64,000 nucleotides of DNA from Pseudoalteromonas haloplanktis ATCC 14393 (lineage in GTDB: Bacteria; Pseudomonadota; Gammaproteobacteria; Enterobacterales; Alteromonadaceae). The position numbers were made by a program, and so were the translations under genes. Positions 27,040 through 34,768 of this stretch are shown here, in pieces (the first letter of the stretch is position 1; the number at the start of each line of letters is the position of its first letter). Where the stretch lies: contig NZ_AHCA01000012.1 of assembly GCF_000238355.1 (NCBI RefSeq), positions 62,001 through 126,000 on the forward strand, given 5' to 3'. A model generated the notes under the pieces. The model worked only from the letters and a program-made list of their open reading frames with translations, made no database searches and had not been told where the DNA came from.

Positions 27040-27093
27040 ATTACTCGTTTTTACACTACGCGCTTCGCTGTGCTAAGTTGGTGAGGAGTAATA

Positions 27094-27141
27094 ATGACTA
27101 TTATTAATTTGTGCGCTACTTGCTGTGTGTTTATAGATTAG
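27094..27141 (+). CDS. candidate 15-codon ORF with strong ribosome site
   Basis: GAGGAG (27083-27088) lies five bases before an ATG that opens a 15-residue ORF, MTIINLCATCCVFID, with three Cys. A strong hairpin (27153-27188) follows. It could be a leader peptide or chance. No downstream plus-strand gene exists for it to regulate, so I hold this lightly. Confidence 0.2.
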   Translation: MTIINLCATCCVFID

Positions 27142-27144
27142 TTC

Positions 27145-27188
27145 TGAAAACGCTAAAGCAAGCGGCTTAAACAAGGCGCTTGCTTTAG
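27145..27188 (-). terminator. terminator of the blaI-blaR1-like operon
   Basis: A perfect 12-bp stem CTAAAGCAAGCG/CGCTTGCTTTAG with a 12-nt loop starts 20 bp past the M56 peptidase stop. On the minus strand it is followed by CGTTTTC. Confidence 0.75.
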
Positions 27189-27207
27189 GGTCTTTGCGGT
27201 TTGTGAC

Positions 27208-28419
27208 TTATTTAGCCGCAACTGTTACCTTTTCGATGAGATCATCTGATTTGTAATGCTTATCTATGGCAAAATCCAGTTGTACCAGTACATCTTTAAA
27301 GCCAAAGTTCGAAGGCTTATATTGCCACTGCTTTAATGCTCTTTTTGCTTCCCTATTAAATACGCCCTCTGGTTTTGCGTTTACCACTGAGATATTTGCG
27401 GTGTTTCCAGCAGGGTCAATGTCGTACTTTAATACCACAGAACCACTGATCCCTTGCTCAGCTGCTTGCTTGGGATAAAGAGGTTCAATGCGCATGATCG
27501 GTGAAATTGACTGCTTCTGGGCTTTTGCCTCTGGTTGTTTAGCAATTGCAAAGCTGCTTAACATTCCCGCAGCAAAAATGAGCAGAGCAGCCTTGGCAAC
27601 CAGTGAGCTGTTGCCGTTATTTTTGATTTGATTGAGTCGTTGTAACATAGTGTTTTTATCTCCATAGTGTGAATAAGCCATCAAGCCTGCGCGACTACTT
27701 GCTGCACAATTAATGAGGGCCTTGCTGTATAAAATCCGTTGTTGGGTGTTTTTATTAGCGAGTACTGTTTCGTCACATGAAAGCTCTTGTAGGCGCCTGA
27801 AACTCAGGTAACCAAGCCAAGCAAGTGGGTTAAACCAAAACACCAATGTTGTTATTAGTAACAACATATTTAATAAGTTATCGGCACGTTTTATATGTAC
27901 TTTTTCATGCTCAATGATGAGCTTTAATGAGGCACTATCGGTTTTTTGCAGATAGCCAGTTGGTAATACTAATTGTGTACGTAATAACCCAATCACCATC
28001 GGTGTGCTGACCGCATCACTTTGTAGTAACTGAATAGTTGGGTTATCCCTAGCAAACGATTTATCGTTTAGAGGCATTAATTGCAACTGTTTGATAAAAC
28101 GCTGATGTGTCAATGCGGTAATCACAGCTAATAGGCTGAATATCACGCCATAGAGTAGCGCCCAACTTATACTAAAATTAGGCACCAACGCTTTATGTGG
28201 GGTGACCAACATAGTGCTAATAGCGGCACTTTGTAATGGTTTTAAGTGTGCGGGTAAATTTGCCAGCAGTAGTGCAATGGGGATTAATAGCCACAATTTA
28301 TAGACAAAATTTGCATTGAGCCATTTTAATGCGTAGCGCTCTAACACGAGTAGACTAACTATCAGTATGCTGAATAAGAGTTGTTGCTCAATAAGCCAAT
28401 TAAAGGTTATTTCTAGCAT
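27208..28419 (-). CDS. BlaR1-type M56 metallopeptidase with C-terminal TonB domain
   Basis: A 403-residue inner-membrane protein with helices near the N-terminus (about 14-55 and 85-105), then the zinc protease core with H171-E172-x-x-H175 in IEHEKVH and another helix at about 185-205. After a further membrane segment (about 277-292) comes a TonB C-terminal-like domain (about 310-395) with PLYPKQAAEQGISGSVVLKYDI. This replaces the penicillin-sensor domain of true BlaR1, so beta-lactam sensing is not expected. The partner BlaI-like repressor gene lies 9 bp upstream. M56 proteins usually cleave or relieve that repressor when triggered; the trigger here is unknown. Confidence 0.88.
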   Translation of the reverse strand: MLEITFNWLIEQQLLFSILIVSLLVLERYALKWLNANFVYKLWLLIPIALLLANLPAHLKPLQSAAISTMLVTPHKALVPNFSISWALLYGVIFSLLAVITALTHQRFIKQLQLMPLNDKSFARDNPTIQLLQSDAVSTPMVIGLLRTQLVLPTGYLQKTDSASLKLIIEHEKVHIKRADNLLNMLLLITTLVFWFNPLAWLGYLSFRRLQELSCDETVLANKNTQQRILYSKALINCAASSRAGLMAYSHYGDKNTMLQRLNQIKNNGNSSLVAKAALLIFAAGMLSSFAIAKQPEAKAQKQSISPIMRIEPLYPKQAAEQGISGSVVLKYDIDPAGNTANISVVNAKPEGVFNREAKRALKQWQYKPSNFGFKDVLVQLDFAIDKHYKSDDLIEKVTVAAK

Positions 28420-28428
28420 GTTGAATCC

Positions 28429-28803
28429 TTACTTTTGCTGCTTTTCCCACTCATCAATGACTTTTTTAAGTTCATTGATGTCTTGTTGCGAAAGTTGTTC
28501 TGATTTAGCAAAACCACTTACCAAAGGTGCAATACGGCCGCTAAAAAATCGCTCTATAAAGTTTTGGCTTTCCTTGAGTGTGTATTCAGCGCGTTCCATA
28601 CAGGGCGTATAAATATATTGGCGGCCCTCTTTTTCAAAGCTGAGAGCGCCTTTTTTTACCAGTCGTCCAAGTAAGGTTTTAATGGTTTTTTCGTGCCACT
28701 GTTTTTCATCGCTTAAACGGTCGATGATCTGGCTTGCTGTTGCTGGGTAATTTAGCCAAAGTGCATCGAGCACTTCAAATTCTGCTTTCGATAATTCAAT
28801 CAT
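28429..28803 (-). CDS. BlaI/MecI/CopY family transcriptional repressor
   Basis: A 124-residue winged-helix repressor. The N-terminal domain (about 1-75) has the family opening LSKAEFEVLDALW, ATASQIIDRLSDEK and TIKTLLGRLVKKGAL; a helical dimerisation part follows (about 80-124). It is the first gene of a two-gene operon with the M56-TonB peptidase. Two TACAnnTGTA-like boxes lie immediately upstream of its ATG, so it very probably represses its own operon. Confidence 0.9.
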   Translation of the reverse strand: MIELSKAEFEVLDALWLNYPATASQIIDRLSDEKQWHEKTIKTLLGRLVKKGALSFEKEGRQYIYTPCMERAEYTLKESQNFIERFFSGRIAPLVSGFAKSEQLSQQDINELKKVIDEWEKQQK

Positions 28804-28813
28804 GAGTGTCGCC

Positions 28814-28852
28814 TACAGGTGTAATCTTTAAGTGAAGATTACGCCTGTAATC
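28814..28852 (-). promoter_or_regulatory. tandem BlaI-type operator
   Basis: TACAGGTGTA (28814-28823) matches the BlaI/MecI core TACAnnTGTA exactly; TACGCCTGTA (28840-28849) matches with one change. The centres are 26 bp apart. The two boxes are also arms of one large inverted repeat (28815-28828 with 28835-28848, one mismatch). They sit 10 bp upstream of the repressor gene start. Confidence 0.75.
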
Positions 28853-28883
28853 ATTTTTTGCAACTAGTTTGTGTAAAAATTAA

Positions 28884-29576
28884 TTAATTTTTTAGAATGT
28901 CAGACTTGTTTATTTGCTGGTAGCTATTTTCTGCAAGGTTGAGTGGCGTTAATTCGAGATGGGCAATTTGTTCACGGTAAAGGTCGGTAACCTTATAGCC
29001 ACAGTAGTGTGCCATTTTTCGTATTTGGCGGTTAAGGCCTTGCTTTAAAATAATACTAAACTGGTACTCTGTTATTTTTTCAACTGTGCAAGGTAAAGTA
29101 ATGTGCTTGTCTACGGGCACACCGTTTGCCATTGTTTGGCAAAAATTATCATTAAGTGGCTTATCTACAGTCACTAAATAACGCTTTGGCTGGTGGAAAT
29201 CAGGATGGATCAGCTGATTACAAAATCCGCCATCATTGGTCAGTATTAGTAAACCTCGAGAGTCTTTATCTAGCCTGCCAATTGGATACACTCGGGTTGT
29301 TTGTGGCAGGTGATGAATCAAGCTGCTGGAGTCGGTTTGATTAAGTTTACAGTCAATACCAACGGGTTTGTGGTAGGCAAAGTAAACCAGTGGGGCCGCA
29401 CCTTGTATGCGCTCACCATTAACACGTATATCGTCGCTGTCATCTACATGATCAATATGATTCGCGGGGTGGGCGTTCACAGTTACAATGCCTTGATCAA
29501 TTAATCGAGATGCTTGTTTACGAGAGCAAATCCCCGCATGGGCAAGGTATTTAGCAAGGCGAGTTTTTTCAATCAT
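28884..29576 (-). CDS. rluF: RsuA/RluF-type rRNA pseudouridine synthase
   Basis: A 230-residue RNA-modifying enzyme. An S4 RNA-binding domain (about 3-55, RLAKYLAHAGICSRKQASRLID) precedes the catalytic domain with the nucleophile Asp in GRLDKDSRGLLILT and the late motif GLNRQIRKMAHYCGYKV. YHKPVGIDC and YLVTVDKPLNDNF fit RluF, which modifies U2604 of 23S rRNA in E. coli, better than RsuA or RluB/E. The ATG at 29576 is chosen; a GTG at 29621 would add 15 residues before the S4 domain without a ribosome site. The exact target is inferred from resemblance. Confidence 0.85.
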   Translation of the reverse strand: MIEKTRLAKYLAHAGICSRKQASRLIDQGIVTVNAHPANHIDHVDDSDDIRVNGERIQGAAPLVYFAYHKPVGIDCKLNQTDSSSLIHHLPQTTRVYPIGRLDKDSRGLLILTNDGGFCNQLIHPDFHQPKRYLVTVDKPLNDNFCQTMANGVPVDKHITLPCTVEKITEYQFSIILKQGLNRQIRKMAHYCGYKVTDLYREQIAHLELTPLNLAENSYQQINKSDILKN

Positions 29577-29660
29577 AGCATAAGCTGGACAGTTAATAAT
29601 GCTGCGAGTATAACAAGCCACAAGCTAATGATGGGTTATTATTTTTTGAAGGGGTTATGA

Positions 29661-30068
29661 ATGTACTCACTACAGCGAGATGACTCACAGTGTTTGCAAG
29701 AGGAATTAAGATCCGCCATGCAGGCTTTTAATCAAGCGCACTTTGATACGCAGAGAATTCCTTTAGGGTTTAAGTTTGTCGATGAAAATCAGCAGCTAGT
29801 GGCAGGGATCACAGCTCAGGTATTTGGTAATTGGTTAATGATAAGCTGGTTGTGGTGTGCTGAGACTGCTCGTGGTCATGGTTTGGCGACTCAGCTATTA
29901 CATACAATTGAGGAGCATGGGCAACAACTTGGCGCTAAATGGGCTCAGTTAGATACGTTAGATTTTCAGGCTAAGCCGTTTTATGAAAAAAACGGCTATG
30001 TGGTGAAATACCAATTAAATAATTATCCGCTTTCAGGCACGCGATACTTTATGGAAAAAGAGCTTTAG
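29661..30068 (+). CDS. GNAT family N-acetyltransferase
   Basis: A 135-residue single-domain acetyltransferase. Motif A is recognisable in CAETARGHGLATQLLHTIEEHG (Q/R-x-x-G-x-G/A type), and the C-terminal FYEKNGYVVKY is the usual beta6/7 region. No substrate can be assigned. The GAAGGGG ribosome site is six bases before the ATG. The stop overlaps the convergent HopJ-family gene by 4 bp. Confidence 0.85.
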   Translation: MYSLQRDDSQCLQEELRSAMQAFNQAHFDTQRIPLGFKFVDENQQLVAGITAQVFGNWLMISWLWCAETARGHGLATQLLHTIEEHGQQLGAKWAQLDTLDFQAKPFYEKNGYVVKYQLNNYPLSGTRYFMEKEL

Positions 30069-30424
30069 GCTATTTCTAACAACGGTTGTTGCTCAAAAGT
30101 CAGTCCTAAAAATGGCGTGGCTTCGGGTGCGAGCATAAAGGTACGAATGTTCATATGATCGTGACCATCAGGATTTCCTAATACATCCTCTCGGTAAAAT
30201 GCGCCAAAGCAATCTAAGGTATTTTGTTTGCTTAATTGGTTGAGCTTAGCAAAAGCAAAAATTTTGCACGAGCCGTTGTTTTCACCAGCAGCACTTTTTA
30301 AACCGTGGTTATTAAATGCGCTTGGCGTAAAGCGATAATTTGCATCAATCACTGCCATGCAATCGCTAAACTCAAGCTGTTGCGGTTGTTCAGCTAAGCG
30401 GCTTAAAAAATCGTTGAGTGTCAT
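30065..30424 (-). CDS. HopJ type III effector family protein (DUF-like, role unknown)
   Basis: A 119-residue protein matching the HopJ family pattern: FSDCMAVIDANYRFTPSAFNNH early, then NGSCKIFAFAKLNQLSKQ and CFGAFYREDVLGNPDGHDHMNIR. Despite the name, these small proteins occur in many free-living gammaproteobacteria without type III secretion, and no secretion gene is nearby. The His-rich NPDGHDHMN could bind metal (inference). It is the last gene of the lptM-lysA-dapF-xerC run, 18 bp after the retropepsin-like gene, with AAGGA six bases from the ATG. Confidence 0.85.
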   Translation of the reverse strand: MTLNDFLSRLAEQPQQLEFSDCMAVIDANYRFTPSAFNNHGLKSAAGENNGSCKIFAFAKLNQLSKQNTLDCFGAFYREDVLGNPDGHDHMNIRTFMLAPEATPFLGLTFEQQPLLEIA

Positions 30425-30442
30425 GTTTATCCTTAAATTAAG

Positions 30443-31561
30443 TTATTGTTTTTCTAGTTCAAGCTGATTATCTAGCTGATTAATATTAAATTTAAAATGT
30501 TGTAAAAAATTCATTCCTAATAGGCCATAGCCACTATGATTGTTGATCACCAAAATGTCAAAGTTGTGTAAAATTTGTTGGCCAATTTTAATCGACTCAA
30601 CTTGATAGTGAGCAGCCTTTACTTGGCCATTAGCTGTATTTACGGTCATCTCGTTGATATATTTTGGTTGTGGGTAGAGCGACTCTAACAGTTGCTTTGG
30701 TAGTACCGTAAAGCTTGCTCCAGTATCTATCATCAGTTGCGTATTTACATCGTTATTAATAATGATATCAATAAGGTAATGCGCTCCTCGTTTTTCTAAA
30801 GGGACTTTATCTAGGCCGTTAATGGCATGGTTAATTTGCTCTTGTAATGCAGCTGCTTGACTTTGCAATGGGTGTTCCAGAGGTAGGCGGTCTAAACTTG
30901 ACTGTGCACTGGGTAAGTCATTGAGCTGATAATAAGCATGCGCAAGGGCAAATAAATAACGAGGGTTTTCATTATCATAATCAAGCCACGCCAGTGTTTG
31001 TTCAGTAATTGTTTGCCATGCCCTACGTTCATTGAGTGCCTGTAGTTGGGCAATAGTAAGCTGGGTTAAGCGCATATTTATGGCTGCTAACTGACTTTCA
31101 TTGGCAAGTGATTGTAAAGCTAACAATGCCACAATGGCTTGATTGGGTTGTTGGCTTTTTACTAAGCGCTCGGCATCAAGTTGTAACATACTGACATTGT
31201 AAGGTTCGCTGGTTAAAAAGGCCTGTAAAAAACGCTCAACGGTCGTCAATTGCCCATCGTTCAGCCAATCCTCTACGCTATTACGCCATTGAAAATATAG
31301 CTGCTCAGCTTGTAATGGTTGGGCTGTGTGTAATTGCTGATAACTGGCAACGGCAGCGCTAAACTGTTGCTGGTCAAACTGCCGTATAGCTTGTTGGTAA
31401 TAAGGGCTAAATAACTCTGAGGGCGGTTGCTGTGTTTTAGATTGTGTAACAGCCTCTTTACTGGGCCTAACGACTTCTGTTGGCCATAATAAATAGCCAT
31501 TCAACGCAACGGAGGCGGTTAACGCCGTGATGAGTAAGTATGTGGAAAACGTCCTTTTCAT
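30443..31561 (-). CDS. retropepsin-like aspartic protease with TPR-like N-terminal region
   Basis: A 372-residue protein with a membrane anchor or signal at about 8-26, a helical repeat region at about 50-250 resembling tetratricopeptides, and a C-terminal clan AA aspartic protease domain (about 255-370). The catalytic motif is D279-T280-G281 in LMIDTGASFTVLP, and the flap and late hydrophobic-Gly motif YGLLGMNFL are present. One DTG per chain means it must dimerise. Periplasmic orientation is inferred. It lies 12 bp after the yigB-type gene in the same operon. Substrate unknown. Confidence 0.85.
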   Translation of the reverse strand: MKRTFSTYLLITALTASVALNGYLLWPTEVVRPSKEAVTQSKTQQPPSELFSPYYQQAIRQFDQQQFSAAVASYQQLHTAQPLQAEQLYFQWRNSVEDWLNDGQLTTVERFLQAFLTSEPYNVSMLQLDAERLVKSQQPNQAIVALLALQSLANESQLAAINMRLTQLTIAQLQALNERRAWQTITEQTLAWLDYDNENPRYLFALAHAYYQLNDLPSAQSSLDRLPLEHPLQSQAAALQEQINHAINGLDKVPLEKRGAHYLIDIIINNDVNTQLMIDTGASFTVLPKQLLESLYPQPKYINEMTVNTANGQVKAAHYQVESIKIGQQILHNFDILVINNHSGYGLLGMNFLQHFKFNINQLDNQLELEKQ

Positions 31562-31573
31562 TTTAAACCCCCG

Positions 31574-32281
31574 TTACTTTAAAAAGTACTTTAGCGCTTG
31601 AATATCTTTAATTTCAATGTCGGCTAAGCCTTTATATGCATAGTTTGCGGCTTGGTTATTGAGCCATATAGATTGGCAGCCTGCATTATGCGCGCCGTGT
31701 ACGTCAGTATCTAAACTATCGCCGATATGTAAAATTTGTTGTGGTGCTACGTTTAAATGATTACATGCTTGTTCGAACATAGTGGCATGCGGTTTTGCTT
31801 TACCGTGAATGCCCGCTTGCAGCACCAGCTCAAATACACCGTTTAAGTTAAATCGCTCAACTTCAACATTACCATTGGTTATAGCAATTAAACGATAGTG
31901 CTTTGTAAGTTTAGCGAGTAGCTCAAGCACTTCATCACTAACCGTAATTTGGCTGCGTGCATCGGCAAATGCTTGGTATGCGTAATTAGCGTGCTGTTCC
32001 AGCTCTACTCCTTGGTAGCCGAGCTTGGCAAGTGCCACTCGTAATGTGCTTTTACGCCATTGAGTTACGTTGTCGATGAGTTCAGGGTTGTCAATTACCG
32101 CTTGTTCACGGCATTGTTGCCAGTAGTTTTTGCCTTGCGCTTGCCAGTTGGGAAGCGCATTGAGGTAATCTATTTGTGCTTGCACAGCCGCTTTGATGAT
32201 GGGGTGATTGTTGTATAGTGTGTCATCTAAATCAAAACTGAGTACAGAAAAATGGCTTATGGCACGATTAAAGCGGATCAT
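31574..32281 (-). CDS. yigB: HAD family phosphatase, YigB type
   Basis: A 235-residue HAD hydrolase with motif I FDLDDTLYNN (nucleophile Asp), motif II AITNGN, the motif III Lys in GKAKPH and motif IV HIGDSLDTDVHGA. E. coli YigB dephosphorylates a riboflavin-pathway intermediate and lies directly downstream of xerC, exactly as here (12 bp). AGGAG is five bases before the ATG. Function is assigned from position and motif resemblance. Confidence 0.88.
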   Translation of the reverse strand: MIRFNRAISHFSVLSFDLDDTLYNNHPIIKAAVQAQIDYLNALPNWQAQGKNYWQQCREQAVIDNPELIDNVTQWRKSTLRVALAKLGYQGVELEQHANYAYQAFADARSQITVSDEVLELLAKLTKHYRLIAITNGNVEVERFNLNGVFELVLQAGIHGKAKPHATMFEQACNHLNVAPQQILHIGDSLDTDVHGAHNAGCQSIWLNNQAANYAYKGLADIEIKDIQALKYFLK

Positions 32282-32293
32282 ATCAGCTCCTGG

Positions 32294-33259
32294 CTAGTCG
32301 GTATTTGAGCGCTTTTTAGCGCGAGGGTGAGTGTTGTCGTACACTTTGGCTAAATGCTGAAAGTCTAAATGAGTGTACACTTGGGTTGCTGATAAACTGC
32401 TATGACCTAATAACTCTTGTACAGCTCGTAAGTCGCCTGAGGATTCTAAAATATGTGATGCAAATGAATGGCGCAATTTATGCGGATGTACTTGGCTACT
32501 AATGCCTTGTTTTATACCCCACTCTTGCATTCTGAGCCGCACGTGACGCGCGGATATACGACATTTTTTACTACTAACAAATATCGCAACTTCATCAGGG
32601 TGAGCAAATTGCGGCCGAAGCTTTAACCACTTATTTAGTGATTCTAACGCCTTACCACCAACCGGTAAGAGGCGTTCTTTATTGCCTTTACCGCGGACTA
32701 AAATTTCAGCTGAACTGCGGTTAATATCCTGTAAGTTGGCGCCGACTAACTCGCTTATCCTTAAGCCAGAAGAATACATTAATTCCATCATCGCCTGGTC
32801 ACGTATTGCTAGTGGGTCATCGTCTTGAATATCAAGTAACCGCGTCATTTGATCAACATCGAGATTTTTTGGCAGTGGCTTGGCAAATTTAGGGCCTTTG
32901 ATTGCCTGTGCTGGATTATGGTAATGGTGTTGTTGATTGGTATTCTTTGTTTTTAAAAACTTATATAAGCTGCGAATACAGCTGAGTTTTAAGCTAATTG
33001 TGCGTCCGCTTAATTGTTTGCCTCTGAGCTGCATACTGTAACGACGTATATGTTCACCTTGCACATTTGACCAATCATCGCAGAGTTTACTGAAGTATAA
33101 GGCTGCAAAACCAAGCTGGCTGGTGTATTGCGTTATCGTGTGCGGTGAGTATTGTTTTTCAAACTTAAGGTAGTCGCTAAATTGTTGAATAGGTGTGCGC
33201 CATGCATCGCTTAGTTGCTCGCAAAGCTCTGCTATATCAGGTGGGAGCTGCTCGCTCAT
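32294..33259 (-). CDS. xerC: tyrosine recombinase XerC
   Basis: A 321-residue site-specific recombinase that resolves chromosome dimers at dif with XerD. The N-terminal SAM-like core-binding domain (about 15-110) is followed by the catalytic domain with Arg in SGLRISELVG, Lys in RGKGNKERLLP, His/Arg in HPHKLRHSFASH, LGHSS and Tyr in QVYTHLDF. It overlaps the DUF484 gene by an ATGA stop/start. The DUF484-xerC-yigB order is the conserved enterobacterial and alteromonad arrangement and distinguishes it from XerD. It is slightly longer than E. coli XerC (298). Confidence 0.95.
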   Translation of the reverse strand: MSEQLPPDIAELCEQLSDAWRTPIQQFSDYLKFEKQYSPHTITQYTSQLGFAALYFSKLCDDWSNVQGEHIRRYSMQLRGKQLSGRTISLKLSCIRSLYKFLKTKNTNQQHHYHNPAQAIKGPKFAKPLPKNLDVDQMTRLLDIQDDDPLAIRDQAMMELMYSSGLRISELVGANLQDINRSSAEILVRGKGNKERLLPVGGKALESLNKWLKLRPQFAHPDEVAIFVSSKKCRISARHVRLRMQEWGIKQGISSQVHPHKLRHSFASHILESSGDLRAVQELLGHSSLSATQVYTHLDFQHLAKVYDNTHPRAKKRSNTD

Positions 33260-33879
33260 GCAAGTTCCTGTTCTAACTCCAGCAATCTGAGTTGCAATGA
33301 GCGCACAAACTCAAGCACAAATAAGCTGTCTTTTGCTGGCTCGAAATGATTCGGATCTGCGCTACCAAATGCCAAAATGGCGATAGGGTGCTGACTGTTG
33401 CCAATTAAATACAGTGCACTTGATTGGATATCAATTTTAAACAGTAAATCTCGCTCTTGCTGATTTACGCGACCTAGATAAATCCCGTCTGGTTGTAAAC
33501 GATGGGCAATTAGCTCATCAAACTTACTTTCATACTTTAGTAAGTGGCATTCACTAATAGCAGGGTTAGTACAAATAATATTACGTAAGTTAATAGCTAA
33601 GGTTTTAAAATCGTAGTTAGTCCAAAGCTGACGATGACATTCACTAAATAAGCTATAAATGAGCTCGTTTTCTTTGGCATGCGCAATCAAGGAGGCTATT
33701 TTACTTTTTAGCATCGTATTATGCTCACGTAATTGGCGTTGTTGAATATGCACCAATGAGGTTGCACCTTGCGCATGTTGCTGAAGCTCTAATTGCGCTA
33801 AAAGGTCACTGTTTTGCTGTAAAAAGCATGGGTTTTCACGTAAAAAATCAGCAACTTGTTCAGGTGTTATTTGACTCAT
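33256..33879 (-). CDS. DUF484 family protein
   Basis: A 207-residue cytoplasmic protein of the DUF484 family, recognised by its start TPEQVADFLRENPCFLQQNSDLL, a coiled region with HIQQRQLREHN, and a GAF-like C-terminal part (about 85-200). It sits between dapF and xerC with 4-bp ATGA overlaps on both sides, so its translation is coupled to both. Function is not established. Confidence 0.9.
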   Translation of the reverse strand: MSQITPEQVADFLRENPCFLQQNSDLLAQLELQQHAQGATSLVHIQQRQLREHNTMLKSKIASLIAHAKENELIYSLFSECHRQLWTNYDFKTLAINLRNIICTNPAISECHLLKYESKFDELIAHRLQPDGIYLGRVNQQERDLLFKIDIQSSALYLIGNSQHPIAILAFGSADPNHFEPAKDSLFVLEFVRSLQLRLLELEQELA

Positions 33880-34706
33880 AAAGCAACTTGTCCATCAAAT
33901 ACATGTTCAGCAGGGCCTGTCATTCTTACCGGGTGACCTTCACCTTGCCAGCGAATTTGCAAACTACCGCCAGGTAAATCGACCTGCACTGTGGTAGAGA
34001 GTTTACTTTGAATTTGGCCAATCACCATAGCGGCACAAGCACCGGTACCGCAAGCCAGAGTTTCGTTAACGCCGCGCTCCCAAACTCGCAGTTTAATGTG
34101 CTCTGGGTTGATCACCTGCATAAAGCCAACGTTAACTCGCTGCGGAAAACGTTCGTGATTTTCAAGTAATGGCCCTAGGGTGTTTACGTCGGCGGTATCT
34201 ATGTCATCCACCTCCAGTACGCAATGTGGGTTACCCATTGATACAGCACCGCTAAATACGGTGTGTTCTTCAGCGCGGATAATATAAGTGAGTTCACGCT
34301 TAGTCGCTTTGAGCGGTATTTTACTTGGCTCGAAATTAGGATGACCCATATTGACTGTTACTTGACCATCTTTTTCAATATATAAAGTCAAGTTACCTGA
34401 TTTGGTCGATACGGTAACCTTATGCTTGTTGGTAAGGCCTTTCATTCGTACAAAACGAGCAAAGCAGCGAGCGCCATTGCCACATTGTTCGACTTCGTTA
34501 CCATCGGCATTGAAAATACGATAATGGAAATCAAGATCAGGAGAATAAGGCGCTTCTACCATAAGTAATTGGTCAAAGCCGATGCCGAAATGGCGATCTG
34601 CCAGTTTTCTTATTTGATCTCGTGACAGGAAAACGTTTTGTGTAATGTTATCAATTACAACAAAATCGTTGCCTAGGCCGTGCATTTTGGAAAAATTAAC
34701 TAACAT
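33876..34706 (-). CDS. dapF: diaminopimelate epimerase
   Basis: A 276-residue enzyme converting LL- to meso-diaminopimelate, for lysine and peptidoglycan. The opening FSKMHGLGNDFVVID and the two active-site Cys motifs, EQCGNGARC and ACGTGACA, are intact. Length agrees with E. coli (274). It is 62 bp downstream of lysA, which uses its product, and overlaps the DUF484 gene by 4 bp. Confidence 0.97.
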   Translation of the reverse strand: MLVNFSKMHGLGNDFVVIDNITQNVFLSRDQIRKLADRHFGIGFDQLLMVEAPYSPDLDFHYRIFNADGNEVEQCGNGARCFARFVRMKGLTNKHKVTVSTKSGNLTLYIEKDGQVTVNMGHPNFEPSKIPLKATKRELTYIIRAEEHTVFSGAVSMGNPHCVLEVDDIDTADVNTLGPLLENHERFPQRVNVGFMQVINPEHIKLRVWERGVNETLACGTGACAAMVIGQIQSKLSTTVQVDLPGGSLQIRWQGEGHPVRMTGPAEHVFDGQVAL

Positions 34707-34768
34707 AGCGCTCTAATTCGGGTTGCTCTGCGCTAATCATGCCACAGAGCAGCCGTGTTACAAAAAGT

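Noticed and set aside
27208..28803. Beta-lactam resistance regulon
   Set aside because: The M56 protein has a TonB-type C-terminus rather than a penicillin-binding sensor and no beta-lactamase gene is present.
28816..28848. Inverted repeat read as a terminator for blaI
   Set aside because: It lies upstream of the ATG, lacks a following T-run on the coding strand and matches BlaI operator cores instead.
30065..30424. Type III secretion effector
   Set aside because: Only the family name suggests this; no secretion or chaperone gene is near and the gene sits in a housekeeping operon.
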